Assembly (NCBI RefSeq): GCF_000002235.5
Contig: NW_022145558.1
Coordinates: 2,418,001 to 2,482,000 of the forward strand
DNA length: 64,000 nt
Direction: 5' to 3'
From: Strongylocentrotus purpuratus
Lineage: Eukaryota > Echinodermata > Echinoidea > Camarodonta > Strongylocentrotidae
Position numbers and translations under genes: made by a program. Shown here piece by piece: positions 60,367-64,000 of this stretch (position 1 is its first letter; each line of letters begins with the position of its first letter). Below the pieces are notes generated by a model. The model worked only from the letters and a program-made list of their open reading frames with translations, was not told where the DNA came from and did not search any database.

Positions 60367-62203
60367 CTAGAATTTAAATCGTCACGAGGACGATTAAGGT
60401 GGTCTGTCTTCAAGTCTTATGATAGATTATAATACTTACTATATTGAGAAAGGGAGAAGTTATATAGACATGTAAACAATGATGATCATCATGATGATCA
60501 TGATGATGATGATCTTGATAGTAATGGTGATGACGATGTTGATGATGATGATGATGATCATGATGATGTTGATGATGATCATCAACAGACCATGATGACA
60601 TCTGATTGAAAAAAAATGAGGGAACATTTAGATAGCATATAGTCTCAGCTACAACATACTCCAAAATCAACAAAAACCAAACGGAAATAACGGCGATATT
60701 GCTCGCAAAAGACAGGAATGTAGAATCCAGATTTGAGAAAAAGTCATCTCCCATAGGGACTACACTCAAAAAGTAATGGATCAAGTGATAATAGGGGAAT
60801 AATAAAGTAAACATGGTTGTTTATAACATTATTTGTGATTCTACGTGTTTTAATAAGCAAAGGAAAAGGTACAGTGAAAGGTCAAAAAGAAAAAAAAAGT
60901 GTAGAAAAAAATTGTTGGAGACGCCCGGACTCGAACCAGGGACCTCGAGGTCGGAAGTCAAGTGCGTTACCGATGTACCAAAATATTTCCCATAGAGATT
61001 ACACGTAAACGGAAAATGGAATTATCAAATCCCACTTTGTAAGTGAAATATGAGCATGATCCCGGCATCTGATCGAAAATTAAAGGGCACACTAACGATA
61101 GCATATTGACTCAGCTACAACATACTCAAAGCTCAGCGTAAACGAAGATAAAACGACGGAGATATTGCTCGCGAAAGACAAGAATGTAGAAACCAGTTTT
61201 GAGAAAAAGTCATGTCCCATAGAGAATACACGCAAAATGTGAAAAATTGACATGCCTCCTTTAATCGCAAAAATACGCCATGATGCCATTGTTCAAATGA
61301 AATATCGTGGTGACTGCATTTGTAGAGAATATTCTCAGCTAAAACATATCAAAATTTGAAAGAAAATTGATCAATATTTACAGAGATACAATCAATTTTC
61401 CAAAAATCTGCTAACGTCATAATATGCAAATTGAAATTTTAAGTTCGGAGGCCATTACGATGACGTCATGAGTTAATTGAAGGTCAAATGAGACATGAAA
61501 TCATATCTCCGACTCATGATCTATCTAAATATGAAAAAAATTGGGGGTATCTATCCATTCTGAAGAGTTAAAATGAATTTTGTATAGGCTTGTTTTTGCA
61601 CATGTAATGTGGATAGGGATAATGCAGATCCGCGTGTGCTGTAAACTTTGACGGACGCTCATTGCGTTATCACTGGTCAGAAAAAGGTGAACAAGGTATC
61701 AAAATGCTTGGAAAAATGTGGTTGATATGATAGAGAAAATTTGGCGTTTCCATGTTGTAAAATGTCAGTACGCGCACTTACGCGCGGAAACGCGCGCAAA
61801 AAAGTGCTCTCGCGCAAAATCTTGAAAATGCTTACAATGGCCTGAAACGTGTGCAAAAAAAATTTGGAACGAATTTGAGCATTTTAAAATTTTAATGCGC
61901 GCGTACGTGCGCGTCGAGGTGCGCGCGCAAATTTTGTTGACATTTTTAGTTGAACTTTGACCTGAAGTTGATGTATACCAAATATGGTTTATTTTTGAAG
62001 ACTCGTTATCGAGATATGATAATGACTTGATTTTTACAAAATGGCGCCTGGATGACGTCACGATGACCCCATGAACTTGAAAAAGGTTTCGGGAACTTGA
62101 TATTATAGGGCCTAATGACTATCAGAAATTTGAAGGAAATTGACCAAGTCGATTTCGAGTAAACGTATACACAAAAAAAGTGTACGGAAGAAATAAAAAT
62201 AAA
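60367..62203 (-). mobile_element. Helitron-like unit 6, 1,837 bp
   Basis: The 3' end on the minus strand is AATCGTC-ctcgt-GACGATT, TAAATT, CTAG then T. It contains a GAT microsatellite (60,478-60,600) and a tRNA-like module (60,917-60,990). CG-alternating tracts (GCGCGCG/ACGCGC) lie at 61,770-61,930 and TGACGTCA sites follow. Almost identical to unit 7. Confidence 0.72.
60917..60990 (-). ncRNA. tRNA-like module in unit 6
   Basis: Same 74-nt module: box B GGTTCGAGTCC and the T-arm are kept. The acceptor stem is weaker (GGAAATA against CGTCTCC). Confidence 0.5.
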
Positions 62204-64000
62204 CTAGAATTTAAATCGTCACGAGGACGATTAAGGTGGTCTGTCTTCAAGTCTTATGATAGATTATAATACTTACTATATTGAGAAAGGGAGAAGTTAT
62301 ATAGACATGTAAACAATGATGATCATCATGATGATCATGATGATGATGATCTTGATAGTAATGGTGATGACGATGTTGATGATGATGATGATGATCATGA
62401 TGATGTTGATGATGATCATCAACAGACCATGATGACATCTGATTGAAAAAAATGAGGGAACATTTAGATAGCATATAGTCTCAGCTACAACATACTCCAA
62501 AATCAACAAAAACCAAACGGAAATAACGGCGATATTGCTCGCAAAAGACAGGAATGTAGAATCCAGATTTGAGAAAAAGTCATCTCCCATAGGGACTACA
62601 CTCAAAAAGTAATGGATCAAGTGATAATAGGGGAATAATAAAGTAAACATGGTTGTTTATAACATTATTTGTGATTCTACGTGTTTTAATAAGCAAAGGA
62701 AAAGGTACAGTGAAAGGTCAAAAAGAAAAAAAAAGTGAAGAAAAAAATTGTTGGAGACGCCCGGACTCGAACCAGGGACCTCGAGGTCGGAAGTCAAGTG
62801 CGTTATACCGATGTACCAAAATATTTCCCATAGAGATTACACGTAAACGGAAAATGAAATTATCAAATCCCACTTTGTAAGTGAAATATGAGCATGATCC
62901 CGGCATCTGATCGAAAATTAAAGGGCACACTTACGATAGCATATTGACTCAGCTACAACATACTCAAAGCTCAGCGTAAACGAAGATAAAACGACGGAGA
63001 TATTGCTCGCGAAAGACAAGAATGTAGAAACCAGTTTTGAGAAAAAGTCATGTCCCATAGAGAATACACGCAAAATGTGAAAAATTGACATGCCTCCTTT
63101 AATCGCAAAAATACGCCATGATGCCATTGTTCAAATGAAATATCGTGGAGAATACATTCGTAGAGAATATTCTCAGCTAAAACATATCAAAATTTGAAAG
63201 AAAATTGATCAATATTTACAGAGATACAATCAATTTTCCAAAAATCTGCTAACGTCATAATATGCAAATTGAAATTTTAAGTTCGGAGGCCATTATGATG
63301 ACGTCATGAGTTAATTGAGGGTCAAATGAGACATGAAATCATATCTCCGACTCATGATCTATCTAAATATGAAAAAAATTGGGGGTATCTATCCATTCTG
63401 AAGAGTTAAAATGAATTTTGTATAGGCTTGTTTTTGCACATGTAATGTGGATAGGGATAATGCAGATCCGCGTGTGCTGTAAACTTTGACGGACGCTCAT
63501 TGCGTTATCACTGGTCAGAAAAAGGTGAACAAGGTATCAAAATGCTTGGAAAAATGTGGTTGATATGATAGAGAAAATTTGGCGTTTCCATGTTGTAAAA
63601 TGTCAGTACGCGCACTTACGCGCGGAAACGCGCGCAAAAAAGTGCTCTCGCGCAAAATCTTGAAAATGCTTACAATGGCCTGAAACGTGTGCAAAAAAAA
63701 TTTGGAACGAATTTGAGCATTTTAAAATTTTAATGCGCGCGTACGTGCGCGTCGAGGTGCGCGCGCAAATTTTGTTGACATTTTTAGTTGAACTTTGACC
63801 TGAAGTTAATGTATACCAAATATGGTTTATTTTTGAAGACTCGTTATCGAGATATGATAATGACTTGATTTTTACAAAATGGCGCCTGGATGACGTCACG
63901 ATGACCCCATGAACTTGAAAAAGGTTTCGGGAACTTGATATTATAGGGCCTAATGACTATCAGAAATTTGAAGGAAATTGACCAAGTCGATTTCGAGTAA
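62204..64000 (-). mobile_element. Helitron-like unit 7, cut by the window end
   Basis: Follows unit 6 almost base for base from CTAG at 62,204 to the last base. By comparison with unit 6 only about 40 bp are missing. It holds a tRNA-like module at 62,753-62,828 with a 2-base insertion (GTTATACCG against GTTACCG). Confidence 0.72.
62753..62828 (-). ncRNA. tRNA-like module in unit 7
   Basis: 76-nt version of the module described for unit 5; box B GGTTCGAGTCC intact. Confidence 0.5.

Noticed and set aside
60410-60814. His-rich open frame (HHQHHHDHHHHHQ)
   Set aside because: Reverse reading of a GAT microsatellite in a Helitron unit, repeated in unit 7.

Overview
This is a window of AT-rich animal nuclear DNA with long introns, GT-AG splicing, many transposon remnants and simple repeats. 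SRCR modules beside family B2 (adhesion) GPCRs, together with the mix of L2/CR1/Tx1-like LINEs, SINEs, hAT-, piggyBac- and mariner-type MITEs and Helitrons, fit a deuterostome invertebrate. An echinoderm (sea-urchin-like) is my best guess; the species cannot be fixed from the sequence.

The host genes are two paralogous adhesion GPCRs arranged tail to tail. The plus-strand copy runs from 4,316 to 21,406 and the minus-strand copy from 40,738 down to 33,953. Each has ten recognisable exons: GAIN-type ectodomain, GPS autoproteolysis exon, and 7TM exons. Eight of the ten exon lengths agree exactly or within one or two codons, and every splice phase closes to an open frame (632 and 666 codons). Upstream of the minus-strand receptor, on the same strand, lie three SRCR exons (50,745-50,425; 49,444-49,124; 48,276-47,983). 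All are phase 1-1 and so match the phase-1 entry of the first receptor exon, so a single SRCR-GAIN-7TM receptor gene is possible. Transcripts would be needed to prove it. The 5' ends of both genes are not seen.

The rest is mobile DNA. 0-4 kb: LINE fragments, an hAT-like MITE and a mariner-type MITE. 4.8-13.5 kb (introns of the plus gene): a TIR MITE, a three-level nest (L2 LINE in a Harbinger-like element in an hAT-like MITE) and two further hAT-like MITEs. 21.4-33.9 kb (between the genes' 3' ends): stacked minus-strand LINE 3' ends, two oppositely oriented copies of a 17-bp-type minisatellite, SINEs, and a long degenerate LINE. 41.2-45 kb: a fossil Ty3/Gypsy element holding another copy of the hAT-like MITE. 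45.8-47 kb: an RTE-like LINE and a SINE. 51-53.3 kb: a CR1/jockey-like LINE holding a piggyBac-type MITE.

From 53.5 kb to the window edge is an array of 1.1-1.8 kb non-coding units on the minus strand with Helitron 3' ends (short hairpin, then CTAG). An internal empty-site comparison shows a 4.87-kb block inserted exactly between A and T. The units carry conserved TGACGTCA and ATGCAAAT motifs, CG-alternating tracts and, in three of them, a 74-76-nt tRNA-like module.
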